This document shows positions 1-5,007 of a stretch of 5,007 nt of DNA, one piece after another. Source of the stretch: Acidobacteriota bacterium. GTDB taxonomy: Bacteria; Acidobacteriota; Terriglobia; Terriglobales; Acidobacteriaceae. The stretch covers positions 1-5,007 of the forward strand of contig JAJYBT010000267.1 in NCBI GenBank assembly GCA_021778875.1, in the 5' to 3' direction. The notes beneath the pieces were generated by a model. It saw only the letters and a program-made list of their open reading frames with translations. It made no database searches and was not told where the DNA came from. Every line of letters starts with the position of its first letter. Within the stretch, counting starts at the first letter, position 1. The position numbers and the translations under genes are program-made.

Positions 1-239
1 AGGATTGCAATGGCGCACAGGCGGGCACTGGATTGCGGCATGCGCAACCGGCCGTGACGCGCGACGCAGGCCGCACAGACTGCAGGCGGCGGAGCGGAGC
101 GGGCAGGGGCGATTGCCTGCGGCCCATGGAGCCGGAATGCGGCCGCATGGGCGTGAAGGGTACTTGCCTGTCGCTCCATTAAGGATGCCACGGCGGCGCG
201 GTTTGATGCAGAACCGGCGGGAGAGTGGAGCGCAATGGG
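1..239. other. Left-edge non-coding region with inverted repeats
   Basis: I see no convincing gene here. Short open frames exist in several frames, but none has a ribosome binding site or protein-like composition. The stretch holds several inverted repeats. One is a perfect 12-base palindrome at 137-148 (ATGCGGCCGCAT). A larger stem has GCCCAT at 122-127 pairing with ATGGGC at 147-152, and nested inside it GCCG 131-134 pairs with CGGC 140-143. TTGCG at 33-37 pairs with CGCAA at 43-47. GGATTGC occurs twice, at 2-8 and 30-36. None is followed by a T-run, so they are not standard terminators. The region could be the 3' flank of an upstream gene plus the promoter region of the Nudix gene. Confidence 0.5.
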
Positions 240-245
240 TATACT
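240..245 (+). promoter_or_regulatory. Candidate -10 element of the Nudix gene
   Basis: TATACT matches the sigma-70 -10 consensus TATAAT at five of six positions, including the most conserved first T, second A and last T. It stands out in an otherwise very G+C-rich stretch. It lies 35 bases before the ATG at 281, which would give a leader of roughly 30 bases. No good -35 hexamer sits 16-18 bases upstream, so this is a -10-only call and the promoter assignment is inference. Confidence 0.45.
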
Positions 246-280
246 CGTCGTAGATTGCGCACGAGGGAGAAGAATCCGCC

Positions 281-937
281 ATGCCGACGAAGACGAAAGC
301 CGGAACCAGGACGAAGACGAAGGGCAGCGCAGCCGGGAGCAGAGCCGCCGGGACGAAGAGGACGCAGAAGCGCGCCAAGGCGGAGCAGGCGACGATCCTG
401 AGCTCGCAGGTGGTCTTCGAGTGTCCGCTGTTCCGGGTGAACCACGACCGGCTGATCGAGCCGGGCGGCCGGGAGAATGAGCGCGAGGTGATTCGCCACA
501 ACGGCAGCGTGGTGATTCTGGCGATCGACAGCTCGAAGAGCAAACGCGATCCGTGGATCGTGATGGAGCGGCAGTATCGGCACGCGGCGAACCAGTATCT
601 GTGGGAGCTGCCGGCGGGCAAGCTGGACGCGGGCGAGACACCGGTGGAAGGCGCGCAGCGAGAGCTGGCGGAAGAGACGGGCTACAGGGCAAAGAGATGG
701 CGTCCCCTGGTGGAGTATTACGCGAGCCCGGGGTTTCTTGGCGAGTCGATGAAGGTGTTTCTGGCGGAGGGTCTTGAGCCCGGCGAAGCCCGTCCGGAAG
801 AGGACGAAGAGATTGAATTACGGCTGGTTAAATTATCGGAACTGTTAAAGATGATCGATAAAGGCGCGATTCTGGACGGGAAAACCATGACCAGCGTTCT
901 GCTGTACGCACGGATGCAGAGCCGCCGGGGAAGATAG
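281..937 (+). CDS. Nudix hydrolase, ADP-ribose pyrophosphatase type
   Basis: This 218-residue protein probably hydrolyses ADP-ribose or a related nucleoside diphosphate derivative to AMP plus a phosphorylated product, in the cytoplasm and with Mg2+. The Nudix box is complete at residues 113-135 (G-x5-E-x7-R-E-L-A-E-E-T-G-Y), with E119, R127, E128, E131 and E132 as the expected catalytic and metal residues. The segment YASPGF follows at 147-152; a proline about 16 residues after the box is a known mark of the ADP-ribose subfamily. Residues 1-35 form a basic, low-complexity tail rich in K, R, T, A and G, absent from short enzymes such as Bacillus NudF; the fold starts near residue 40. The ATG at 281 is chosen because AGGGAGA lies about 10 bases upstream, a -10 element precedes it, and the next in-frame ATG (residue 95) would cut into the fold. 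The enzyme class is well supported; the exact substrate is inferred. Confidence 0.9.
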   Translation: MPTKTKAGTRTKTKGSAAGSRAAGTKRTQKRAKAEQATILSSQVVFECPLFRVNHDRLIEPGGRENEREVIRHNGSVVILAIDSSKSKRDPWIVMERQYRHAANQYLWELPAGKLDAGETPVEGAQRELAEETGYRAKRWRPLVEYYASPGFLGESMKVFLAEGLEPGEARPEEDEEIELRLVKLSELLKMIDKGAILDGKTMTSVLLYARMQSRRGR

Positions 938-1132
938 CCGCAGGCATTCAATCCTGAAGAGTGCGCAGCAGGGGCCGCGGGACGAGGCTGAAACAGGCCC
1001 TGCGGGGTTTGGCGGGACGAAAAAATCCGAGCCAACCTTTCGACAATACACCGCGTCCTAGCCAATAGGGTACGGTGTTCCCCCCATAACTATCACTGTT
1101 GCCCTGGAAGCACAAAAGGAAGGCAGGAACCT
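938..1132 (+). other. Intergenic gap and leader before the cold-shock gene
   Basis: This 195-base gap divides in two. The first part (to about 1040) is G+C-rich and holds two hairpins, listed separately. The second part (about 1040-1132) is richer in A+T and likely carries the promoter and leader of the cold-shock gene. TCGACA at 1040-1045 matches the -35 consensus at five of six positions, but no good -10 follows at normal spacing; TAGGGT at 1066-1071 would need a 20-base spacer. I therefore do not call a defined promoter. AAGGAAGG at 1116-1123 is the ribosome binding site, 9 bases before the GTG at 1133. Confidence 0.4.
964..1037 (+). terminator. Tandem hairpins after the Nudix gene, possible weak terminator
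   Basis: Two stem-loops follow the Nudix stop codon by 26 bases. In the first, GCAGGGGCC at 968-976 pairs with GGCCCTGC at 996-1003 with one bulged G; CGCAG 964-968 with CTGCG 1000-1004 is an alternative base. It is followed by GGGG and only three Ts. In the second, GGTTTGGC at 1006-1013 pairs with GCCAACC at 1031-1037 with one bulged T, and three Ts follow. Neither has the long T-run of a textbook intrinsic terminator, so termination here is a guess; they could equally be leader structure or stabilise the upstream mRNA end. Confidence 0.3.
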
Positions 1133-1363
1133 GTGGCTCAGTACAAGGGAAAGGTCAAGTGGTTTAACAACGCCAAGGGCTACGGATTCATCGGACGTGA
1201 AGACGGGCCAGATGTATTCGTTCACTACTCCGCAATCCAGCTGGACGGGTACAAAACGCTCAAAGAAGGCGATGAGGTTGAGTTCGACATTGTCGAAGGG
1301 CAGAAAGGCCCCCAGGCGGACGCCGTGGTTCGTCTACGGGATGCTGCTCACAACGCGGCTTAG
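1133..1363 (+). CDS. Cold-shock domain protein (CspA family)
   Basis: This 76-residue protein is a single cold-shock domain, an OB-fold that binds single-stranded RNA and DNA and typically acts as an RNA chaperone or antiterminator. The opening [17 protein letters not shown] (residues 4-20) is the family signature, with RNP1 at 15-20 (KGYGFI) and RNP2 at 28-31 (VFVH), followed by YSAI. The aromatic nucleic-acid contacts W10, F11, Y17, F19, F29, H31 and Y32 are present. The end [20 protein letters not shown] is also typical. Length is close to the usual 65-75 residues, with a few extra at the C-terminus (RDAAHNAA). The start is GTG, supported by AAGGAAGG 9 bases upstream and by the family N-terminus. 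It is flanked by structured gaps on both sides and is probably transcribed alone. The sequence does not show whether it is cold-induced or constitutive, so I do not assign a numbered csp symbol. Confidence 0.96.
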   Translation: MAQYKGKVKWFNNAKGYGFIGREDGPDVFVHYSAIQLDGYKTLKEGDEVEFDIVEGQKGPQADAVVRLRDAAHNAA

Positions 1364-1385
1364 GTGCCAATAGCTTTTGCTTGAT

Positions 1386-1414
1386 CCCGCGAGACTGCCG
1401 TGGGGCAGCGCGGG
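1386..1414 (+). terminator. Strong bulged hairpin after the cold-shock gene
   Basis: CCCGCG at 1386-1391 pairs with CGCGGG at 1409-1414, and CTGCC at 1395-1399 pairs with GGCAG at 1404-1408 around a GTGG loop. Only a three-base bulge (AGA, 1392-1394) breaks the 11-pair stem. It begins 22 bases after the stop codon at 1361-1363, a usual position for a terminator or a 3'-end stabiliser. No T-run follows on either strand, so it is not a canonical intrinsic terminator. Confidence 0.4.
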
Positions 1415-1528
1415 TAAGTTGCGCCTGTGTTCCGACCGCTTATCACACGCCTGGCGCCCCGCGATGGCCGTCTGCCGTCGCAGCGATGAATCCCATAGCA
1501 ACCAATAAAGACGCAGCATCGAGATGGG

Positions 1529-1548
1529 CCGGATTGAATTGAATCCGG
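1529..1548. repeat. 20-base near-palindrome upstream of polX
   Basis: CCGGATT (1529-1535) and AATCCGG (1542-1548) are perfect inverted arms around GAATTG, whose centre AATT is itself palindromic. Only one symmetric base pair (G1536 against G1541) breaks full dyad symmetry, so 18 of 20 bases agree. It ends 59 bases before the polX start. The size and symmetry suit a dimeric repressor site, or a small RNA hairpin with a six-base loop. No regulator can be named from the sequence. Confidence 0.4.
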
Positions 1549-1594
1549 CGCGTCCGCTCGCCCGCGACCCCGCGCTTGCCCGATACTCAAGAGC

Positions 1595-1600
1595 GGAGGT
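1595..1600 (+). promoter_or_regulatory. Ribosome binding site that sets the polX start
   Basis: GGAGGT is a near-perfect anti-Shine-Dalgarno match, with a seven-base spacer to the GTG at 1608. It decides for this GTG over the in-frame ATG at 1524, which has no comparable site in front of it. Confidence 0.85.
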
Positions 1601-1607
1601 CCGCAGC

Positions 1608-3350
1608 GTGGACAACAAGACGATGGCGCGGCTGCTGTCAGAGACGGCCGATCTGCTGGAGATCGACAACGCCGACAGCTTCCGCATCCGCAGTTACCGG
1701 CGCGCAGCCGATGCCGCCGAACAGACCACGGTCGACCTGGTGGAGGCGGCCGGCGATGCGGCGCGGCTGATGGAGATCGACGGCATCGGCAAGGGGATGG
1801 CCGCGCGGCTGCAGTCGATGGCGCGGACAGGCTCGCTGGAGCAGCGCGACGAGCTGCTGAAGAAATATGGCGGTGGAGTGCTGGAGCTGCTGAAGCTGCC
1901 GGGGATGGGCCCGAAGACGGTGGCGCTGCTGTGGGCCGCGGCCAAGATCGGGAGCATCGATCAGCTCTGGGAGGCGATCGGCGGAGGGCGGCTGAACGGG
2001 CTGCCGCGGATGGGCGCAAAACAGGTGGAAAGACTGCGCAAGGGGATCGAGGACTACCGGCGCAGCGCGGGCCGGTTCCGCATCGACAGGGCCGCTGAGG
2101 AGGCCGAGCGCATTGCGGCCTATCTGCTGAAGCTGGATGGTATTGATCGAGTGACGCCGGCGGGATCGCTGCGGCGGGGACGCGCGACGGTGGGAGATCT
2201 GGATCTGCTGGCCACGGGGCCGGCATGCGAGCCGGGCAGGACGGAGGCGGCGGTGGCGCATGTGGCCGCGTATCCGGGCATCCACGACATGATCGTCAAG
2301 GGCGAGAACAAGGTGAGCTTTCACAACGGGGAGGGGATGCAGGTGGATGTGCGCCTGCTGCCGACGGCCTCGTACGGGGCGGCGCTGCAGTACTTTACCG
2401 GGTCGAAGGGACACAACGTGGCGCTGCGGCAGCGGGCGCTGAAGATGGGCTACACGCTGAACGAGTGGGCGCTGGCGCGGCTGGACGACGGATCGGCCGT
2501 GGCCGGAGCGAGCGAAGAGGAGATCTATGCCGCACTGGGCCTGACGGCGATGGCGCCGGAGCTGCGCGAGAACCTGGGCGAGATTGAATGCGCGGCGCGG
2601 GGAGAGCTGCCGCAGGTGATTGCGCTCGAGGATATCCGCGGCGACGTGCACATGCACACGACGGCGAGCGACGGCCGGAGCTCGATCCGGGAGATGGCGG
2701 AAGCCGCCGCGGCCTGCGGCTACGAGTACATCGCCATCACCGACCACTCGAAAAACCTGGCCATGACGGGGGGATTGGACGAGAAGCGGGCGTTGGAGCA
2801 GATCGAGGAGGTGCGGGCGGCGGAGCGCGCGCTGGAGGGCCGGATTCGCGTGTTCACCGGAATCGAGGTCGACATTCTGGCCGACGGGACGCTCGACCTT
2901 GCAGATGAGGTTCTGGCGCAGCTGGACGTGGTGATTGCCAGCGTGCACACGCGGCTGGAGCAGAGCCGGGAAGAGATGACGGTCCGGGTGCTGCGCGCGC
3001 TGGAGAATCCCTATGTGCGCATCCTGGGCCACCCGACGGGACGGCTGTTGCTGCGGCGCGAGCCCGTGGCGCTGGACATGAGCGCGGTGCTGCGGCGCGC
3101 GGCGGAGCTGGGCGTGGCGGTGGAGCATAACGCCGCGCCGGAACGGCTGGACCTGAACGATCGCGATCTGCGCCTGGCGAAGGAGATGGGCGGCCGGATG
3201 GTGATCTCATCCGACTCGCACGACGCGCGCAACCTTGGGCGCATGCAGTTCGGGGTGACGCAACTGCGCCGCGCCTGGCTTGGCGCGGAAGATGTTCTGA
3301 ACACGCGCGACGCCGAAGGTTTTCTCGCCGGCCTGCGGGCGCGGGCTTAA
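1608..3350 (+). CDS. polX: DNA polymerase X with C-terminal PHP domain
   Basis: This 580-residue enzyme fills short gaps in DNA during base excision repair, and in bacterial relatives its PHP domain provides Mn2+-dependent 3'-5' exonuclease activity. Helix-hairpin-helix motifs lie at about 59-63 (GIGKG), 98-103 (PGMGPK) and 133-138 (PRMGAK). The palm has GSLRRG at 186-191, catalytic D197 and D199 (GDLDLL) and the third aspartate D247. YFTGSKGHN at 262-270 matches the pol beta YFTGS motif at the sugar-selecting site. The PHP metal ligands are complete: H348/H350, D379/H380, E420, H447, H475, D536/H538. Length agrees with Bacillus subtilis PolX (about 570 aa). The GTG start is chosen because of GGAGGT seven bases upstream and because VDNKTMARLLSETADLLEI matches the usual N-terminus. 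The pol beta lyase lysine K72 aligns by eye with R67. It seems to stand alone, with structured gaps on both sides. Confidence 0.96.
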   Translation: MDNKTMARLLSETADLLEIDNADSFRIRSYRRAADAAEQTTVDLVEAAGDAARLMEIDGIGKGMAARLQSMARTGSLEQRDELLKKYGGGVLELLKLPGMGPKTVALLWAAAKIGSIDQLWEAIGGGRLNGLPRMGAKQVERLRKGIEDYRRSAGRFRIDRAAEEAERIAAYLLKLDGIDRVTPAGSLRRGRATVGDLDLLATGPACEPGRTEAAVAHVAAYPGIHDMIVKGENKVSFHNGEGMQVDVRLLPTASYGAALQYFTGSKGHNVALRQRALKMGYTLNEWALARLDDGSAVAGASEEEIYAALGLTAMAPELRENLGEIECAARGELPQVIALEDIRGDVHMHTTASDGRSSIREMAEAAAACGYEYIAITDHSKNLAMTGGLDEKRALEQIEEVRAAERALEGRIRVFTGIEVDILADGTLDLADEVLAQLDVVIASVHTRLEQSREEMTVRVLRALENPYVRILGHPTGRLLLRREPVALDMSAVLRRAAELGVAVEHNAAPERLDLNDRDLRLAKEMGGRMVISSDSHDARNLGRMQFGVTQLRRAWLGAEDVLNTRDAEGFLAGLRARA

Positions 3351-3423
3351 GGCCCTGTTCGACACTGCAAGGGCTTCTACCGGGCTATTCCGCTACCGGG
3401 TCGTTCACCTGCGCGCGGTCTGT

Positions 3424-3499
3424 GCGGCCGGTGGCCGCGGTCCCTGGCCGGGGCGCTGCCGGCCTTTGAAAAAGAACCATTCGTAACCGGTTATTTTTT
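3424..3499 (+). terminator. Probable polX transcription terminator region
   Basis: Three stem-loops stand in a row, starting 74 bases after the polX stop. First, GCGGCC 3424-3429 pairs with GGCCGC 3433-3438 around GGT. Second, GGCCGG 3446-3451 pairs with CCGGCC 3459-3464 around a seven-base loop and is followed by TTT. Third, AAAAAGAACC 3469-3478 pairs with GGTTATTTTT 3489-3498 with one mismatch and a ten-base loop, ending in six Ts (3494-3499). The palindrome TAACCGGTTA (3484-3493) overlaps the third stem and is an alternative fold. The run of GC stems leading to a T-tract is the best intrinsic terminator candidate in the window; which stem does the work is uncertain. Confidence 0.5.
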
Positions 3500-3698
3500 G
3501 AGAATTTCAGGTGCGCACTCCCTGACGGGGACGAACCTGGGCTGAAATGCAGGCGCAATCCATTGAAAAAAGGAAGATTGCCGGGATGGGCAGGGGGAGT
3601 GGGGAGCAGCGAATCGGCACGGAGAGCGCGCCCGGCGCGAATCTCCGCGCACGGCGCGACCGCGCCGGCGGACATGGCCTGCGACGCGCAGTTCGCGC

Positions 3699-3704
3699 TA
3701 AGAT
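3699..3704 (+). promoter_or_regulatory. Weak candidate -10 of the membrane-protein gene
   Basis: TAAGAT agrees with TATAAT at four positions, including the first TA and last T, within a small AT-richer island in G+C-rich sequence. Its distance to the ATG at 3731 would give a leader of about 20 bases. There is no recognisable -35 at normal spacing. Confidence 0.25.
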
Positions 3705-3721
3705 TAGGTGGCACTGGAACG

Positions 3722-3726
3722 GGAGG
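3722..3726 (+). promoter_or_regulatory. Ribosome binding site deciding the start at 3731
   Basis: GGAGG lies four bases before the ATG at 3731. The spacing is a little short but usable. Together with the protein-like sequence beginning at this ATG, it favours 3731 over the in-frame ATG at 3563. Confidence 0.65.
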
Positions 3727-3730
3727 CGGC

Positions 3731-4348
3731 ATGAGCCTGCTTCAACAGGAAGAACTGGACGACGCCGCGCGCGGTGAGGAGTTGACCAGGGGAACGAGCC
3801 ATGTGGTCATCTCGGCCATCATCGCCGTCCTGGCGGTGAGCGTGGCGATCGCGGTCTACGTAATCTCGAACCAGAAGCAGCCGTTTGCGCGCGGACAGGT
3901 GACGGCGATATGGGCGCATCCGCAGCACACGGAGACCTCAGGGCTGGACGCCAGCGGCGCGGTGATGCCGAAAGAGAGCGTGGACCAGGTGATGGTGTTC
4001 ACGACGGTGAGCCTGCACAACCTGACGAACCACGCGATCATTCTCGGCAACGTGACGACGAATGTGACGCTGGCCGACGGGAGCGTGCACCTGAGCTATG
4101 CGGCCAACAAGGGCGATTACGAGCGGATCTTCGTGGCCTATCCCGATCTGCCGGTGCCGCATCTTGCGCCGCTGTCGCCGCTGGACACCACGATCGAGGC
4201 CGGACAGACGCTGGAGGGAACGTTTGTGTCGGCCTTCAAGTTGACGCGGCAGGAGTGGGACGGCCGGAAGAAGCTGGACTACTCGTTCAACTTCCGGTAC
4301 CAGGCCCCGCTGACGGTGACGCCACAGGTGGCGGTCACTGAGCGGTAG
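3731..4348 (+). CDS. Single-pass membrane protein of unknown function
   Basis: I do not recognise this 205-residue protein as a named family. Residues 1-24 are polar and acidic (QQEELDDAARGEELTRG). Residues 25-46 form one strongly hydrophobic helix, and NQKQ follows. The remainder (about 50-205) is soluble, rich in alternating V, T and L, and looks like an all-beta, Ig-like domain: VMVFTTVSLHNLTNHAIILGN at 87-107, then LADGS at 114-118 and a Y/F-rich end near 184-190. An uncleaved anchor with the C-terminal domain outside the cytoplasmic membrane fits the hydrophobic pattern, though the few charges near the helix make topology uncertain. The ATG at 3731 is preferred because GGAGG precedes it; the upstream extension to 3563 encodes low-complexity sequence. 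The gene ends inside the convergent gene on the other strand. Reality as a gene is well supported; function is unknown. Confidence 0.8.
   Translation: MSLLQQEELDDAARGEELTRGTSHVVISAIIAVLAVSVAIAVYVISNQKQPFARGQVTAIWAHPQHTETSGLDASGAVMPKESVDQVMVFTTVSLHNLTNHAIILGNVTTNVTLADGSVHLSYAANKGDYERIFVAYPDLPVPHLAPLSPLDTTIEAGQTLEGTFVSAFKLTRQEWDGRKKLDYSFNFRYQAPLTVTPQVAVTER
4335..4348. other. Tail-to-tail overlap of two convergent genes
   Basis: The plus-strand stop TAG is at 4346-4348 and the minus-strand stop (TCA on the plus strand) is at 4335-4337. The two coding regions therefore share 14 bases, including both stop codons. No hairpin or T-run separates them, so each transcript must continue into the other gene's antisense unless a factor such as Rho stops it. 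Confidence 0.8.
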
Positions 4349-5007
4349 CCGGAACCGGAGCGGTCTTGGGCGTGGAGAGATAGCCGGAGATCTGGTTCTT
4401 GGAGTTGATGGTGTTGACCACCACCTCGAAGAGCCCCGGATCCTTGCCGCTGTAGAACTGGAGCGGCTCGTTCACATTGCGATCCTTTTTCTCGTAGCGT
4501 TTGTCATCGGCAAAGATGTCGAGGGTGAAGCGGCTGCGTTTTGAGTCGGCCCTGCGCAGCTCCATGCTGATCGTGCCCACGGGCTTTCTTTGCCCCCTGA
4601 CGAGCGTGAATTCGTAGTAGTTGCGGTCGCCGCGGTGCTCGAGGGTCACCAGCTCGTCGTGATTGCGGGCGATGACGCTGTTGGTGTTGGTGAGATCGCC
4701 GCGGACGTGCTGCAACTGGCTGAGGGCGGTGGCCACGTCGGTCTGGGTTTTGCCGAGGTCGGTGCGGACGCCGCCGACGTCGGACTTGACGTTGGAGACC
4801 TCGCTGGAGACCGAGCTGACCTGCTGCGCGGTCTGCTTCTGCTCGGTTTCGAGCCGCTGGCTGTCGGCCTGCTCGCGCTGGATGATGGCCTGGGCGCGCT
4901 GGTCGAGCTGCTTCTGGGTGAGCCCGTTCTGGCGGCTCAACTCCTCGGTGGCAACCTGGAGCCGGGCGCTGGTTTCGCGCAGATCAGCGGCCAGCCTGGC
5001 ATTCTGC
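4335..5007 (-). CDS. Coiled-coil protein of unknown function, N-terminus beyond window
   Basis: The frame is open through the right edge, so the start is not visible; 223 complete codons can be read from 5006 down to the TGA at 4335-4337. The TTG at 4940 is not a likely start, because the same coiled-coil pattern continues upstream of it (QNARLAADLRETSARLQ). Residues 1 to about 120 of the visible part are a long coiled coil rich in Q, E, S and T, with clear heptads such as SEVSNVK, SDVGGVR, TDLGKTQ and TDVATAL. From about residue 124 (HRGDRNYYEF) to 214 (GYLSTPK) a compact, probably beta-rich domain follows, then a short proline/alanine tail. From memory, similar coiled-coil plus C-terminal-domain proteins occur widely in Acidobacteriota without a known role. 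A membrane anchor may lie in the missing N-terminus, but that is a guess. No family name or function is assigned. Confidence 0.85.
   Translation of the reverse strand, partial: QNARLAADLRETSARLQVATEELSRQNGLTQKQLDQRAQAIIQREQADSQRLETEQKQTAQQVSSVSSEVSNVKSDVGGVRTDLGKTQTDVATALSQLQHVRGDLTNTNSVIARNHDELVTLEHRGDRNYYEFTLVRGQRKPVGTISMELRRADSKRSRFTLDIFADDKRYEKKDRNVNEPLQFYSGKDPGLFEVVVNTINSKNQISGYLSTPKTAPVPATAQ

Larger units (their letters stand above)
1364..1607. other. Intergenic region between the cold-shock gene and polX
   Basis: This 244-base gap holds the bulged hairpin at 1386-1414, the near-palindrome at 1529-1548 and the polX ribosome binding site at 1595-1600. An in-frame ATG at 1524 would extend polX upstream by 28 residues, but I do not take that as coding (see polX). 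I found no convincing -35/-10 pair. GATACT at 1582-1587 is a weak -10 look-alike that would leave almost no leader before the ribosome binding site. Confidence 0.5.
3351..3730. other. 380-base non-coding region between polX and the membrane-protein gene
   Basis: No gene is supported here. In order it holds: an 8-base direct repeat CTACCGGG (3377-3384 and 3393-3400); two GC-rich hairpins and an A/T-tract hairpin (3424-3499), listed as a terminator region; then a G+C-rich stretch with two more stems. In the first, GGAGA 3621-3625 pairs with TCTCC 3642-3646, with a possible short GC stem nested inside. In the second, CGGCGCG 3652-3658 pairs with CGCGCCG 3661-3667 across a two-base gap. TAAGAT at 3699-3704 matches the -10 consensus at four of six positions and lies 26 bases before the next start, but has no clear -35. 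The open frame running from 3563 into the next gene is rejected because its first 56 residues are low-complexity and have no domain. Confidence 0.5.

Noticed and set aside
1..179. Possible divergent gene start on the minus strand reading out of the left edge, and a plus-strand frame at 5-253
   Set aside because: Neither has a ribosome binding site or recognisable protein features. The minus frame is open to the edge, so it cannot be fully excluded, but nothing supports it.
1524..1607. Upstream extension of polX to an ATG at 1524
   Set aside because: It adds 28 residues not seen at the usual PolX N-terminus. The GTG at 1608 has an excellent ribosome binding site and gives the family length.
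1360..2226. A 288-codon minus-strand open frame across the csp-polX gap
   Set aside because: Composition is dominated by P, R, A and S, typical of antisense G+C-rich DNA, and most of it lies opposite the polX N-terminal region.
1638..3128. A 496-codon open frame on the minus strand opposite polX
   Set aside because: It is an antisense shadow of polX caused by third-position G/C bias. The translation is rich in R, H, Q and P, has no domain, and polX on the other strand is unambiguous.
281..3350. A three-gene operon of Nudix, csp and polX
   Set aside because: Gaps of 195 and 244 bases with strong hairpins after each gene argue for separate transcription units, although read-through is possible.
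3563..3730. Upstream extension of the membrane-protein gene to an ATG at 3563
   Set aside because: The added 56 residues are low-complexity G/A/R/S without a domain, and the ATG at 3731 has GGAGG in front of it.
3385..3732. A 115-codon minus-strand open frame opposite the polX downstream region
   Set aside because: Low-complexity P/A/R-rich translation, overlaps the hairpin cluster, and has no recognisable domain.
4335..4940. Taking TTG at 4940 as the start of the coiled-coil protein
   Set aside because: The frame stays open for 22 more codons to the window edge with the same coiled-coil pattern, so the true start is outside the window.

Overview
The window looks like a piece of an acidobacterial chromosome, most likely class Terriglobia (Acidobacteriaceae-like). 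This is inferred from the high G+C with strong G/C third-position bias, two start codons that are GTG, a bacterial family X polymerase with a C-terminal PHP domain, and an unnamed coiled-coil/C-terminal-domain protein that resembles, from memory, uncharacterised acidobacterial proteins. No taxonomic search could be run. There is no sign of a mobile element, CRISPR array, tRNA or rRNA.

Layout, left to right. Positions 1-280 are non-coding as far as I can tell, with several inverted repeats and a good -10 hexamer about 36 bases before the first gene. A Nudix hydrolase of the ADP-ribose pyrophosphatase type (281-937, +) carries a lysine/arginine-rich N-terminal tail. A 195-base gap with two GC-rich hairpins and an AT-richer leader follows, then a one-domain cold-shock protein starting at GTG (1133-1363, +). 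Next is a 244-base gap with a strong bulged hairpin and a 20-base near-palindrome, then polX (1608-3350, +; 580 aa), encoding DNA polymerase X with all palm and PHP metal ligands visible. A 380-base non-coding stretch follows, with tandem GC hairpins and an A-tract/T-tract hairpin that look like the end of the polX transcript, then a structured leader. It precedes a 205-aa single-pass membrane protein of unknown function (3731-4348, +). That gene overlaps tail to tail by 14 bases with a minus-strand coiled-coil protein of unknown function, which runs off the right edge (4335 to beyond 5007).

How the genes fit together. The three recognisable genes are nucleotide and nucleic-acid housekeeping functions: sanitising or recycling nucleoside diphosphate derivatives (Nudix), RNA chaperoning (Csp), and gap-filling DNA repair with 3'-5' editing (PolX). 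Each is separated by a structured gap of roughly 200 bases or more, so they are more likely separate transcription units than one operon. The last two genes are convergent and probably envelope-related, but their functions are not known. I found no convincing evidence of a new multi-gene system here. The most notable unexplained items are the convergent overlap, the near-palindrome before polX, and the structured 3351-3730 region.
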